DNA from: Syncephalis fuscata
Taxonomy: Eukaryota > Zoopagomycota > Zoopagomycetes > Zoopagales > Piptocephalidaceae
Direction of reading: 5' to 3'
DNA length: 33,670 nucleotides
NCBI GenBank assembly: GCA_025786725.1
Contig: JAHLTZ010000078.1
Location: 1-33,670, forward strand
Of the stretch, positions 11,171 to 21,906 are shown in pieces. Under the pieces are notes generated by a model. It was not told the origin of the DNA and ran no database searches. It saw nothing but the letters and a program-made list of their open reading frames with translations. The position numbers and the translations under genes were made by a program. Positions within the stretch are counted from its first letter, which is position 1. Each line of letters starts with the position of its first letter.

Positions 11171-11656
11171 ATGCAATTCCTCACTACTCTTGTTATGATT
11201 ACTGCATTCGTCGCTAGTGCGATCGAAGTAAGCGCCGGTCCGGTTAGCTTCGATCCAACAAAGATGATTTGCCTGGTCAACAAATTCCGCGCTGGAAAAA
11301 AGCTTCCACCATTTGCAGTTTATGTCGGCCTAAACAAAGCTGCACAGGACCATAGTACACTTCAAGCCCGCAACAAGCAAGTCGGCCATGAACTTCCTGG
11401 TGAGCTTGGCTTAATGCAGCGCTGTTCCGCCGGCGGTGGTGGATGGAACAGTGTAAGCGAAAATGTTGCAGGTGGACAGACATCTATGGAGCAAGTCATG
11501 AACAGCTGGATCAACTCGCCTGGCCATCTCAGGAATCTAGTAAGCGATGCTACGCATTTCGGCAGTGGCATGGCTTTAGACAGCAGCGGTCGAGCTTACT
11601 GGACACAAAACTTTGGTCGCAATGTTAAACTGCCAAAGGACCTCCCAAAATGCTAA
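11171..11656 (+). CDS. Secreted CAP/SCP-domain (PR-1-like) protein
   Basis: A 161-residue intronless secreted protein. The frame is open further upstream, but the ATG at 11171 is chosen because it starts a classic signal peptide (MQFLTTLVMITAFVASAIEVSA, cleavage near residue 22) and sits at a normal distance from the TATA box. The CAP fold shows as a first helix with 'MICLVNKFRAGKKLPP', the cavity region 'LNKAAQDHSTLQA', the signature 'SENVAGG', then 'WINSPGHLRNL' with the conserved His, and 'AYWTQNFGRN'. Cysteines are few (about three in the mature chain). Family members bind sterols or lipids and often act at host or competitor interfaces; which role applies here is not visible. It is the only gene in a 7-kb gene-poor block, bracketed by diverged direct repeats, and its base composition is more GC-rich than its surroundings. 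Confidence 0.93.
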   Translation: MQFLTTLVMITAFVASAIEVSAGPVSFDPTKMICLVNKFRAGKKLPPFAVYVGLNKAAQDHSTLQARNKQVGHELPGELGLMQRCSAGGGGWNSVSENVAGGQTSMEQVMNSWINSPGHLRNLVSDATHFGSGMALDSSGRAYWTQNFGRNVKLPKDLPKC

Positions 11657-12825
11657 ACAAGCAACGACCTACAATTGAAATAGAATAATGGATAACATTA
11701 GAACTAGACCAGCATCAAGAGTTTTAATTAATAAAAGTTATTTTATTACAGTCCATCGTCTTTAGTTTACTAATTTACTCATGAATTTGAGTCAGACTAA
11801 ACAGTTTATATTTAAAAGGTTGTCATTGTTAATGTCGATACAATCAAATAGCATAATCCATTTTGAAAAAAATTGCTGTTGATGTTGGCACTATTAGCGC
11901 AAATTGATTATTTGTTTGTCTAATGACTCTAGTATATTATAAGTGATTAGTTTAGACAAGTTTAAAATGTCATAAACTCAACAGCATTGTATTTAGTTTA
12001 TTGCTTTTAATGAACAAAATAAATGCAGAATAGCAATGGATTATCATTTATAAATAAATGTCACAAATAAATAATAGTGTCAGCGATATATACTTGGATG
12101 TTCTGTACTGCACCATTAACACAGTGCATTATTTAATACGATTGCTCACACATTTACAACTAGCAAGTATTTATTGATCATATGATCGTAATTGCTGTTT
12201 TTATTGTTATTAATTGCTATCGATATTTGATATATATATTATTGTCCATTCACATACGATGTTAACAATTAGTTTAATAACACGGTTTATCCAATAGTCA
12301 CATCGTCATAGCAATACAAACATAACATCAAAATGGTAGCATTACGATAAGATATTTTATTGAAAATGGCCATTGTTTTTAACTTTTGAAATCACAGTTG
12401 TTTAGCTTTGTCATTAAAATCACTATGTTTGACTAGGATAGAATGGCATTACCATAGTGGATAGGATATAGAGCATAAGTATAATGGTTATGATGCTGTT
12501 TATTAGTTTTATTTTATTATGTGTTAAGTTTAATTTATTTTAAAAGCTTCTATTGTTTGAATCAAAGTATAATAGTATGATTATAGCAGATAATGTAATG
12601 TTTACTTTTGAATCTACACGGCCAAACAATTGTAAGAGTAATAGCTTAGCGATGAACAGATAGAATGAGGTAGATTACTAAGCAACTGAATAAAAACATG
12701 GCATTTCATTTAACGATAAGTGTAAAACAGTCTTTTTTGAATGTACGCCATAAATACACGGTAAATTGTATGATTTTGTTTATGCTTGTTGGGCATGTTT
12801 TATTGAATAAAAACATAGCAATGTT
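11657..12825. other. Gene-poor AT-rich region downstream of CAP gene
   Basis: About 1.2 kb with an AATAAA-like signal soon after the CAP stop (attaataaaag near 11730) and otherwise no supportable gene. Weak matches to 7.5 kb near 12560 may be the worn left part of direct repeat copy 2. Confidence 0.5.
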
Positions 12826-12979
12826 TGTTTGATAAATAAAAAGTGATACGTTTCCAATATAAACTAGTAGGATATGTTGCAAAAAGAATAACCTGCAACA
12901 ATCCATCATAAACACTGGCACCAGCCACAATATTGGATCAGGAAAGGCAGTGTAAAAACAAAAAGGCTAATATAGCGCC

Positions 12980-13297
12980 TCAAAAACAACAATGCTTAGA
13001 AAAAAGTACTGATGAGTGAGATTGTTCGGGTTGGAAAAGAGCAAAGAATAAGACAATCAGCGGAGAGGGAACAGGACATACAGCTAATACAGCAATCATG
13101 TTGCCAAAGTCATTGCATGCTTTAGTTTTGCTATAGATTGCCACTATGAATCGTGCTAACAGCAGCCTGTACCGTCTCGACAGTAGCAAACCACACTGCC
13201 TTTGTTGAGATTGCAAAGCTGTTGTCAGATGACCTGTAATGGCGACCCATAGCAAAACAAAGCATACAACGAGATTTGCACGGTGCATATTCAACAT
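12980..13297 (-). pseudogene. Possible decayed or unrecognised secreted-protein ORF in repeat copy 2
   Basis: A 105-codon minus-strand frame with a signal-peptide-like start and an upstream TATAAATA. No domain is recognised, and the homologous frame in copy 1 is broken. It may be a relic, part of an intron-containing gene, or chance. Low confidence. Confidence 0.2.
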
Positions 13298-13462
13298 AGC
13301 ATAAACAAAGCCAGAAATGCACTTAACGTGCCAATAAAGATGCCAATATCAATGATTGAAGTGAAAAGATGCTTTGTAAATATGTAAGATTACAAAAGAG
13401 CAATGCAAGGACATAAAGTAAATAGCATATATAGAGTGTACAAGTATATGCAATGTATATAT

Positions 13463-13546
13463 GCTATCAAGTGTAAAGAAAGAGAAAGAGAAATGTGATG
13501 ACGTAGATTGTGAGATGTGAGCTTGTCAGTCAATATTTATAAACAG
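13463..13546. promoter_or_regulatory. Conserved promoter-like block, copy 2
   Basis: Eighty-four bases closely matching 8467-8551: a purine run, TGATGACGTAGATTGTGAGA with a CRE-like core, then TCAGTCAATATTTATAAACAG. It lies 183-266 bp upstream of the ARL5 ATG and could drive ARL5 on the plus strand or the minus-strand frame inside the repeat. Confidence 0.5.
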
Positions 13547-13728
13547 CCGAGTTTAATTGATTAATAAATGGAGTGTGAAATAATAAAAGTCGATCTACCC
13601 AGCCATTTGATAAATCATAGAACAGATTAATAGTAAATGATGACTATTCTATATAGTTGTCATTCTTTTCACTCCATCATCTTGCTCTCTACAATTCTTA
13701 GACTTTAATTGTTTACACTATCATCACA

Positions 13729-14585
13729 ATGGGTATTATGTTAACAAAGCTGTGGCGTTTATGGACAAGCGGTCAAAAACATAAGATTATTATTATTGGT
13801 CTGGACAATGCCGGCAAAACAACACTTCTATACCGACTGTAAGCTACTGTTGATTGAAGCTACGTTTACTAACGTTTACTACTTAAAGCTTGCTTAAACA
13901 GACTGTAACCACTTCACCCACTATTGGAAGTAACGTAGAAGTAAGTATTATAGAAGAATAAGCGCAAAACAGCTAATGCTTTGTTTAGGAAATTACTTAT
14001 AAAAACATTCAATTTGTTATGTGGGATCTGGGTGGACAAGAGTCTTTACGCGCTTCATGGTCCACCTATTTTGATAGTGCAGGTGTAAGTAATTGATAGA
14101 ACTAGTAAGGTGTCACTAAGCAAAAAAATATTTAGGCGGTAGTCATGGTGGTGGATAGCATGGATAAGAAACGAATGCCAGCTGTACGTGATGAATTGCA
14201 CCGACTTGTGGCACAAGAGGCAAGTGTTTTTAAGTAACATAAAACGATTATTTGCCTAACTATCATTGCAGAGTGTACAGGGTGCATGTATATTAGTGTT
14301 TGCTAATAAGCAAGACTTGGAAGGGGCATTAACTGCTGCTCAAGTATCGGAGGCTCTAGATCTTACTAGCCTTAAAGAGCACCCATGGCAGATCCAGGTA
14401 AGCAGTTATGGACCCATATAAAACAATGGCATAATTACTTATGTATACACCACTAGGCATGTTCTGCCATCAAAGGCGAAGGATTACACGAGGGACTTGA
14501 CTGGATTGTTAATCAACTAACTGGACATAGCGACAGTGACAATACTGGTGACCTTAAGGGAAAAGCCAGTGCTACTTCTTTTTAA
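13729..14585 (+). CDS. ARL5: ARL5-type small GTPase
   Basis: A 198-residue Arf-family GTPase; ARL5 acts at the trans-Golgi in endosome-to-Golgi retrieval with GARP (family knowledge). Proposed exons are 13729-13838, 13889-13940, 13989-14084, 14136-14219, 14272-14397 and 14457-14585. Visible features are the myristoylation glycine ([12 protein letters not shown]), P-loop GLDNAGKTT at residues 24-32, [10 protein letters not shown] in switch I (the [10 protein letters not shown] signature typical of ARL5), [13 protein letters not shown] in switch II, and NKQD. Then comes a Ser/Asp/Lys-rich tail after '[11 protein letters not shown]' that is longer than in animal ARL5. The fourth intron (14220-14271) needs a GC donor (gag|gcaagt). 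The 3' end is 53 bp from the convergent phosphoribosyltransferase gene. Confidence 0.95.
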
Positions 14586-14638
14586 AAACAACATTTACAT
14601 TTTTTATTATTATTTCCTATCTACAATAATCAAGAAGA

Positions 14639-15755
14639 TTAAGCAGATGTATTGAATGGATGGTGTGCATGAGCTGTAGCCAGCAATCTTGTCACTTGTT
14701 CATTGGTTGTCTATAAAATTATATAATATATTATTATTATTAAAGCGTGTTTAATTAAATGTTAAAAAAGCTACCTGAGTAAAATCATCATAGAATCGAC
14801 CTATTATTATAGATTATTACACTGATTAAACAGCTTCTATTTATATTTACCAATGCTACTAAGATAAGTGGGACATGTCAGACAAATAACACGATCGGCT
14901 AGTTTGGCCATTGCTTGACAACTTTCAGGCGCACCCACAGGTGCTGCAACAATAAGCTGCTTTGGATGTCTATTAGATTATATATAATTTATATATATAG
15001 ATTATGTGTATAATTTATTAGTAATTATGTTTAAATAATTTGTAAATAAACTTACCCAGATCGCACACTTTGACACGCAACACGCATAGTTGCACCAGTG
15101 GCAATACCTGTAATGTAAATATTATTTAAAATTAATTTAATAAAAAATACAACTAGATTTTTACCATCTAATATTACAGTCAATATTAGTCATTACTAAA
15201 TAACGGCTATATTATTTGATATAGCTTACCATCAACTATTATTACTGTTTTGTTTATAATTGAAGGTGGAGATTTGCCCTGACGGTATATTTGCTCACGT
15301 TGGTTTATTTCCGCCAACTGTTAGATTAACAGCGGTTTATTAATATACATATTGGACGACTAAATAGACCTACCTCTCTATCTTTAACCTCTTCAGCTAT
15401 ACTGTCATCAATACCGGCCGCTTGACGAATTCCATCATTATATACAACAAAATCTCCTTCAGCAATAGCACCAAACGCCAATTCCTCATGACTAGGTAAT
15501 ATTATAGCTATTGCTATTTATTTGCAAAAATACACCTGCTTACCCGGGTACTCCTAGTTTACGTACAAGACACACGTCAAGAGGTGCGCCCAATCGTTGA
15601 GCTACGATCGATGCCACCGGCACACCACCACGAGGCAAAGCCAGTACAACGATGTCCTCGGGCGCCACATCGCTTAACTTCTCCATTAGACGATCAGCGA
15701 GCTGCTGTCCAGCATCTACACGATCTTTGAAGCAAATATTTTGATTATACAGCAT
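14639..15755 (-). CDS. Phosphoribosyltransferase of bacterial type (COG1926-like), seven exons
   Basis: A type I PRTase-fold protein of 228 residues, most like the 'predicted phosphoribosyltransferase' group common in bacteria. Exons in coding order are 15544-15755, 15374-15491, 15230-15317, 15056-15107, 14851-14969, 14775-14800 and 14639-14710; all phases agree. Family marks are [28 protein letters not shown], '[23 protein letters not shown]', the PRPP loop VIIVDGIATGATM, LIVAAPVGAPESC, and '[16 protein letters not shown]'. The PRPP loop shows VDG where the bacterial group usually has VDDG; the missing acidic residue falls at an intron junction. The sixth exon is only 26 nt. Substrate unknown. 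It diverges from eIF2B delta over 179 bp. The six introns exclude recent bacterial contamination; ancient transfer is possible. Confidence 0.88.
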
Positions 15756-15934
15756 AATTAAAGCTATGAGAAAGAGTAATATTAAATTGAAACGGTTTCA
15801 AATAATTGCTTATAGGTCTAATGTGTGTTATGTGACGTTTACGATGATTGGCCATATCTGATCAAACTGAGAAATTAGTCATTATTATTATTTCTTTTCA
15901 CCTTCTTTCTTCTGCCATTGTGCCCATCGTTGCT

Positions 15935-17728
15935 ATGGATTCACCCTTGTCAGCCACGTTGTCGCCAACGAGTACAGCGCAGTCTGTGCAGAATTCGCCA
16001 AAAAAATCGACAAAGGAGATGTCGAAGAAGGAACGACGTGAATTACAGGTAAGTTGACGAGATCACTAGCTACTTGATGTTGATTATGGATCCAATACTT
16101 AAGGAACGTCAACGAGCGGAAAAAGCCGCCCAAAAACAAGGCATCACTCCAGATAATAAGGGAAAGAAGGTGGTAAAGCCGGCACCCGCTACTAATGCAC
16201 CTTCAACGGCCACTACTGCCTCTACTAGTGGAGGTACAGCGACTACTGCTACAGCAAAAAGCAAACGTAGTCTATTTGACCAAGAGTATCCATCGCTAGT
16301 GGCTCATTTAAGTGTTGCAAAGGGGGTCACTAGCAAGGCAGATAAGGATGTCCATCCGGCTATCCTCGCCCTTGGACTAGCCTACTCGGAATATCGTATT
16401 TGTGGCAGTAATGCACGTTGTGTTGCGTTACTTGGTGCTTTAAAGAAAGTAAGTAGCTATTATTAGTACCATTACTATGGTATACTAAATGATAATGAAC
16501 TAGGTTATTAGAGATTATCAAACACCGCCTAATGTGCATATATCTCGTCATTTACAAACTTATTTATCACCACAAATCAACTTTCTAGTGGGTATGCGAC
16601 CATTATCAGTCAGCATGGGCAATGCTATTCGCTACTTAAAATACGAGATTTCTATACTAGATGTTGATACTTCTGATGAAGAGGTAATATATATATATAT
16701 ACAGATATATATATATTTATTAACGATAATGATAACTATTATTATATCAAACACAATTAGAGCAAGAAACATATTATCGGTCGTATTGATGCATTTATCA
16801 ATGAGCGAATCTTACGAGCCGATGAAGAAATAGTAGAACATGCAGTTCGCAAGATACAAAATGGTGATGTTATTTTGACATTTGCACGGTAAGAAGTAGA
16901 ATAAATATAATAAATTAGGTATATAATAATGTGTATTAGATCATCGGCTGTACAACAAGTTTTAATGGCTGCTAAAGAACGAGGCATTAAGTTTAAAGTC
17001 ATTGTTGTCGATTCCCGTCCATTATTAGAAGGTGAATGGACTGTACTTATTGTATTAGTGCTACTAATTAATAGTTTATTAATTGGCTAAATAGGAAAGA
17101 AATTGTTGACGGCACTTAATGCTGTGGGTATTGATTGTACCTACACTTGGTTAAATGGTCTATCAATTGCTATGGAGAATGTAAGTCATTTAGTAATTGC
17201 TGAATAAAGATTGCTTATTTTGTTTACAACTAGGCCACTAAAGTATTCCTCGGTGCACATGCTATGCTGTCCAATGGTGCAATGATATCACGAGCAGGCA
17301 CAGCATCAGTGGCATTGGCCGCTCATGAACGGCGAGTACCTGTTCTTGTTTGTTGTGAGACTTATAAATTCACAGATCGTGTGCAAATGGATTCATTTGT
17401 ATGGAATGAATTGGGTAAATATACGTTTAACGTTAAATAGCATTAATTGATCAATGATTAAATATAGGTCGTCCATCAACAATTTTAAATACACCCAATG
17501 AAAGTCCACTTCATAGTGTAGTTGACAATCCACGTCTTAAACTACTTTGCATGACCTATGATGTTACACCACCTTCTCTCATGAACTTGGTGGTGACAGA
17601 TATTGGCATGATTCCATGTGAAAGTGTTTCAATGGTGTTACGCGAATACAAGTAAGTGGTTAAATAGATGTAATAAACTGTTACTAACACGATTGACGCG
17701 TTATAATAGACCCATGACACAGCAATAA
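15935..17728 (+). CDS. GCD2: Translation initiation factor eIF2B subunit delta
   Basis: Regulatory subunit of eIF2B, the guanine nucleotide exchange factor for eIF2 and the sensor of phosphorylated eIF2 alpha (family knowledge). Proposed exons are 15935-16048, 16104-16448, 16504-16683, 16761-16888, 16940-17031, 17095-17180, 17234-17414, 17468-17651 and 17710-17728, giving 442 residues in phase. A Ser/Thr- and Lys-rich N-terminal part ('KKERRELQ', '[13 protein letters not shown]') precedes the eIF2B alpha/beta/delta fold: '[20 protein letters not shown]', '[18 protein letters not shown]', '[18 protein letters not shown]', '[20 protein letters not shown]', '[19 protein letters not shown]', '[20 protein letters not shown]'. 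The ATG at 15935 is used because upstream codons in that frame are hydrophobic and unlike the family. The last exon is 19 nt, and the fourth intron starts with a TA repeat. It converges with bS6m. Confidence 0.96.
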
Positions 17729-17866
17729 GTGTCGTTTACTTGGTTTATCTATTCCATCTGCCCATTTGACTATGCCTACTCGTTGACATGCACACATACA
17801 TATACACATTTATCTATTATCATTTTAAAAGAATATTCCTATTGTTTAAAAATTAATGACCACCCA

Positions 17867-18381
17867 TTACATCATATATGTCTTGTCTGGTCGAGTAATG
17901 ATATCTTTCAATTTGTCTCCTAGCTTGATGGTTGTTTGACGAATAACCCGTGTATCAATACGCAAATTATCCGTTAATTCTTTTACAGTGGCGGGGTTTG
18001 CATCAAAGTGCATTAACCAATAGCTAGAAGAAGCGAAGACGCGATCAGTATTGTTACATGTATATTCTAGTCTCTGTATTTGTTGTAGATAACAACAACA
18101 CTTCTACTCACTGGCCTCGGTGATGATAGAGCTGGTGACGTTTCATACGGTAGGGCAATTCACGTTCTCCTAGATTAACAAAGCCACGTACCACGCCGCC
18201 ATTCTGTAGAATAGAACGCGCGCTTGTTCGGAGTAGATCTCCTAACTGTGCCTAATAATCAATACATGATCATAGATAAGTAAGAAGATCAACAACATGC
18301 TGTGTCTTCATGTATACCTAGATCTACACTTACCGTTTGTATTCTACCGCGTGAAATGCAGACAAGTTCGTAGAATGGCAT
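17867..18381 (-). CDS. MRPS6: Mitochondrial small-subunit ribosomal protein bS6m
   Basis: A 114-residue S6-family protein of the mitochondrial ribosome (fungal Mrp17 equivalent). Exons in coding order are 18334-18381, 18112-18251 and 17867-18023, in phase. It opens MPFYELVCISRGRIQ, as S6 proteins do, with no separate targeting peptide. It continues with 'VRGFVNLGERELPYRMKRHQ' (the NLG-R-LPY core), then 'YWLMHFDANPATVKELTDNL' and 'DTRVIRQTTIKL', matching the second half of the fold. The C-terminal 20 residues (KDIITRPDKTYMM) are extra. It is convergent with eIF2B delta (138 bp) and divergent from the SNW gene (517 bp). Confidence 0.93.
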
Positions 18382-18898
18382 AGTGGCGAAAGGAAAGATT
18401 AAAATGATATCTAAGAAAAGTAAAAAAATTGAATTAAATCAAATAACTATATTATTTACACTGAATCATAGTAACACTTGAGTTAATTAATAGCTATACG
18501 TAGTCATAAATGAATTGGATTTCTATAACATAGCTAATATCTTTACAATAAAACTGACAGTAATTATTACAATATCAATTAAACTTGTTGAAGTGGCGGT
18601 GTATTTAATTAAATAGCTAATATTAATAAATGTAAATTATGTACCAATAACGATTGGACTAATTGTATGAATGGTAATAGATATACAATTAAGAATTAAT
18701 AATAACAACATACAATATCTTAATAATGCCATATAATAATACTAATAGTAAAACATTACGAATACTTGATGTATGTGACTGATGGTCTCAAAAACATATC
18801 CTTTTTCTTTTCCCAGTAACTACCTCATCTCATCTATTTTTTTGATATAGCTATTTTGTTATTGAAAGATCTACATATACAACTAGTGTCCATTGACC
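18382..18898. other. Divergent promoter region of bS6m and SNW genes
   Basis: About 517 bp of AT-rich DNA with no gene. It must hold both 5' leaders. I see no clear TATAAATA box in it. Confidence 0.6.
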
Positions 18899-21096
18899 AT
18901 GTCTGGCTTGTACGAGTAAGTAACGGGTTGCTATTTAATGTAGATGATCAGTCTCTAATCAACATTATCTTATACAAGGGCTCTGCCTAAGCCAGTGTAT
19001 ACCACTGAAACGACTAAACCAACGCCACGATCTGGCTCTGCTTCGGATGCCTCTTCAGTGCTGTCAACTGCGATTACTTTAGTAGGAAATAGCAATACGA
19101 GACAAATACCACCTTATGGACAGCGACAAAGTTATCTGCCTAGAGCAGAAGCTGATTTTGGTGATGGCGGTGCTTTTCCAGAAATCCACATTCCTCAGTA
19201 TCCTTTAGGCATGGGCCGCAAGAAAGTGAGTATCTATCGGTACTAATAAGCTAAACGCACTATTTAGCAATACTAATACTTGCGTACCACTCTATATTGC
19301 TATTGCATAGGATGCGGCTGGTAAAACATTAGCTCTGCAAGTAGACGCAGAAGGCAATGTTCGTTATGACGCAGTAGTACGACAAGGACATGACAAAGAT
19401 CGCATTATCCAGTCACAGTTTCGCGATCTAGTGCCATTGAGAAATAGAGCTGATGCTGGAGAAGTATCATTGGAAAAGCCCGATGAGGACGCGATCCAGG
19501 AAACAACCGATCGTACAAGAGCTGCACTAGAGAAGATTATTACAGGTAATATGGCGTGTGTGATGTATTTGTTATTACTATGGGCTAATTTTTATTAATA
19601 TTTAGGCAAAATTGCTGCGGCCAAGCCAAAAAATGTTAATGTTGAAAAGAAAGAGGCTACGTATATTCGATATACGCCTGGCCAACAAATGGATAGTCAT
19701 AATTCAGGTGCTAAACAGCGTATTATTCGTATGTCAGAAATGCCTGTAGATCCAATGATGCCACCGAAATTCAAACACACAAAAGTGCCACAAGGTAATT
19801 AAAGGCTTATATAAAATGATGAAATAGAAGGCAGTTTATTAATATGATTATTTATAGCTCCACCCTCACCTCCACCACCTGTATTACACTCACCACCGCG
19901 TAAACTGACGGCTGATCAACAAAAGGATTGGGTCATTCCACCATGTGTATCGAATTGGAAGAATCCTAAAGGTTTTACCATTGCATTGGATAAACGATTG
20001 GCTGCAGATGGTCGTGGCTTACAAGAAGTGACGATTAACGATAAGTTTGCCAATCTTGCCGAAGCGTTTATTGCGGCGGAACGACATGCCAGAGAAGAAA
20101 TCCGCTTACGTGCAAAGATGCAGCAAGTATTGGCACAGAAGGAAAAGGTTGCCAAAGAGGAGAATCTACGTTTATTGGCTCAACGTGCGCGCGAAGAACG
20201 GTAAGTCGGCATTAATGGTAAATCTATAACAGCTTATACATAATGCATTCATAGAGCGGGAGCCATGGGCGGAGAAGGCAATGGCAAACAGCCTGCCGAT
20301 CAATCGGATGAGGATGGTGAACACGCGGAGGATGCAGAAATGCAGGAGCGTGAAGCATTGCGCAGAGAACGAGCACACGAGCGTCAACGAGATAGTCGAT
20401 TGTCGCGTATGGGTGCAGAACAAAAGGCCAAGCATATTGCTAGGTACGCATATGAGACTATGATGAGTATTTTTTTATTAATAGTGGCGATATAGAGAGC
20501 AAGGTCGAGACATTTCGGAAAAGATTGCACTTGGCTTGGCCAAACCAACTGTCTCAAAAGAGAGTATGTTTGACCAGCGTCTCTATAATCAGTCGGCGGG
20601 TCTTGACTCTGGTTTCCGTGGTGATGATGTTTACGATACATACGATAAACCGCTATTCCGTGGCACGGCTAATGCCACTATCTACCGCCCTACAGTAGGC
20701 CAGGATGATGATCAGTATGGTGGTGGTAATGCAGAAGAGATTGGAAGTATGCTAGGCAATGAACGATTTAGCGCGGCCGGTTTGGGTGCATCTCGAGAAA
20801 CAATAGAAGGCGGGGTAAGTTTAATCGACTAAATAACTACGAGCTTATTACAATATAGATGCTGACGATAATGATGTTAAATAGTCACGCGATGGTCCAG
20901 TGCAATTTGAGAAGGAACGAGTTCAGCGAATGGATCCATTTGGTACGGATAAATTATTGGCTGACGTGAAACATGGTAAACGCAGTCTAGAGTATGGACT
21001 ATCGTAAGTTATATGAGCCATTACTTAGATAATAGATACTGATATTGTGACAATTATTTTAGTAATGATGAGCGGTCTAAACGAACAAGAGATTAA
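18899..21096 (+). CDS. PRP45: SNW-domain splicing factor (SKIP/Prp45)
   Basis: Spliceosome component joining at activation and also a transcription coregulator in animals (family knowledge). Proposed exons are 18899-18915, 18979-19225, 19311-19545, 19606-19794, 19858-20200, 20255-20443, 20496-20814, 20885-21003 and 21063-21096, giving 563 residues in phase. Marks are 'PPYGQRQSYLPRAEADFGDG', 'AFPEIHIPQYPLGMGRK', 'YIRYTPGQ', 'PPKFKHTKVP', a proline run before 'KLTADQQKDWVIPPCVSNWK' with the SNW signature, 'NPKGFTIALDKRLAADGRG', a charged coiled-coil-like stretch ('REEIRLRAKMQQVLAQKEK'), 'RDISEKIALGLAKP', 'SMFDQRLYNQSAGLDSGF' and a C-terminal 'FEKERVQRMDPFGTDKLL'. The first exon is only 17 nt and encodes MSGLY plus two bases. 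The full family architecture is present. Confidence 0.96.
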
Positions 21097-21790
21097 TAAA
21101 TTTATAAATATATTCAAAATAAAATCTGTTTGTAGCAACTATATACTAAATCATATGTGTGTGTATTTATTAAACTAACTTATTAGCAATAAATATTAAA
21201 CTAGAATGCATGTTATTTAATTAAACTGATATTTGTTAGCTATTATGCTAGACAGATTGCTACATCTATCGTTTATCAAGTTTAACTAGTTGACCCATAA
21301 TTGATTTATACCATTTTTGAATACTATAATACTGCGCTGTTTATTTAGTAGTGTTGGGGCGATTACAAATAATCTTGGTTGTTTATTTTATTTTAATGGT
21401 TTAGTCATCTAGATACATATATTATTACTAATGTTGCTAGTAAAGATCTGATAATAACCAGACATAAAAATTGAATGCATATAATAATAGCATTACAATG
21501 AGTGAGATAAAACCAAAAAAAGGTGATGGTAAAAATAAGCAGCATTTGTAATGATTCGCTCAATGCATACTGTCTACAATGTGATTGTATAGTTGCACCA
21601 AGAGATGATACATTTCATTATTCATAGTAGTAGCAATTCAAGTGCTATTTAATATAATTAATATAGAATATTACGCAGTGTATCTTGCTATAGCGAGATA
21701 TCCAACAATACTGTAGCTCATTATAGTAGTGTTTATGTTTATGTGCAAATACTATAATAATGACACTGTACAATATAATAATGCTTAATA
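21097..21790. other. Gene-poor AT-rich region
   Basis: About 700 bp after the SNW gene, with AATAAA-like signals near 21097-21125 and no supportable gene. It borders the left end of the tandem duplication. Confidence 0.5.
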
Positions 21791-21906
21791 ATGAAGGTTT
21801 ATTAAACAATTGCAATAGTCGTTAATAAACGGATTGCATTGTTTATAAACAGCTTCCGCTGGCTAATGTTTAATAAGCTATCCCAATAGTGGTTTTTGTT
21901 GATTGA

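Larger units (their letters stand above)
12826..13546. repeat. Diverged direct repeat, copy 2
   Basis: Same-orientation partner of 7848-8551, offset by about 4.97 kb. On the minus strand it has a TATAAATA box (13534-13541) and an ATG at 13297 that opens a 105-residue frame ending at 12980. The N-terminus of that frame is hydrophobic and signal-like (VVCFVLLWVAITGHLTTA), but the remainder matches nothing I know and has an odd composition. The corresponding frame in copy 1 is shifted by one base and stops early. The two copies bracket the inverted repeat and the CAP gene. Copy 2 ends 182 bp before the ARL5 start codon, so its right end could also serve as part of the ARL5 promoter. Confidence 0.7.

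Noticed and set aside
16684-16760. TA repeat as an independent element
   Set aside because: It lies inside an intron of eIF2B delta with normal splice sites; ordinary microsatellite.
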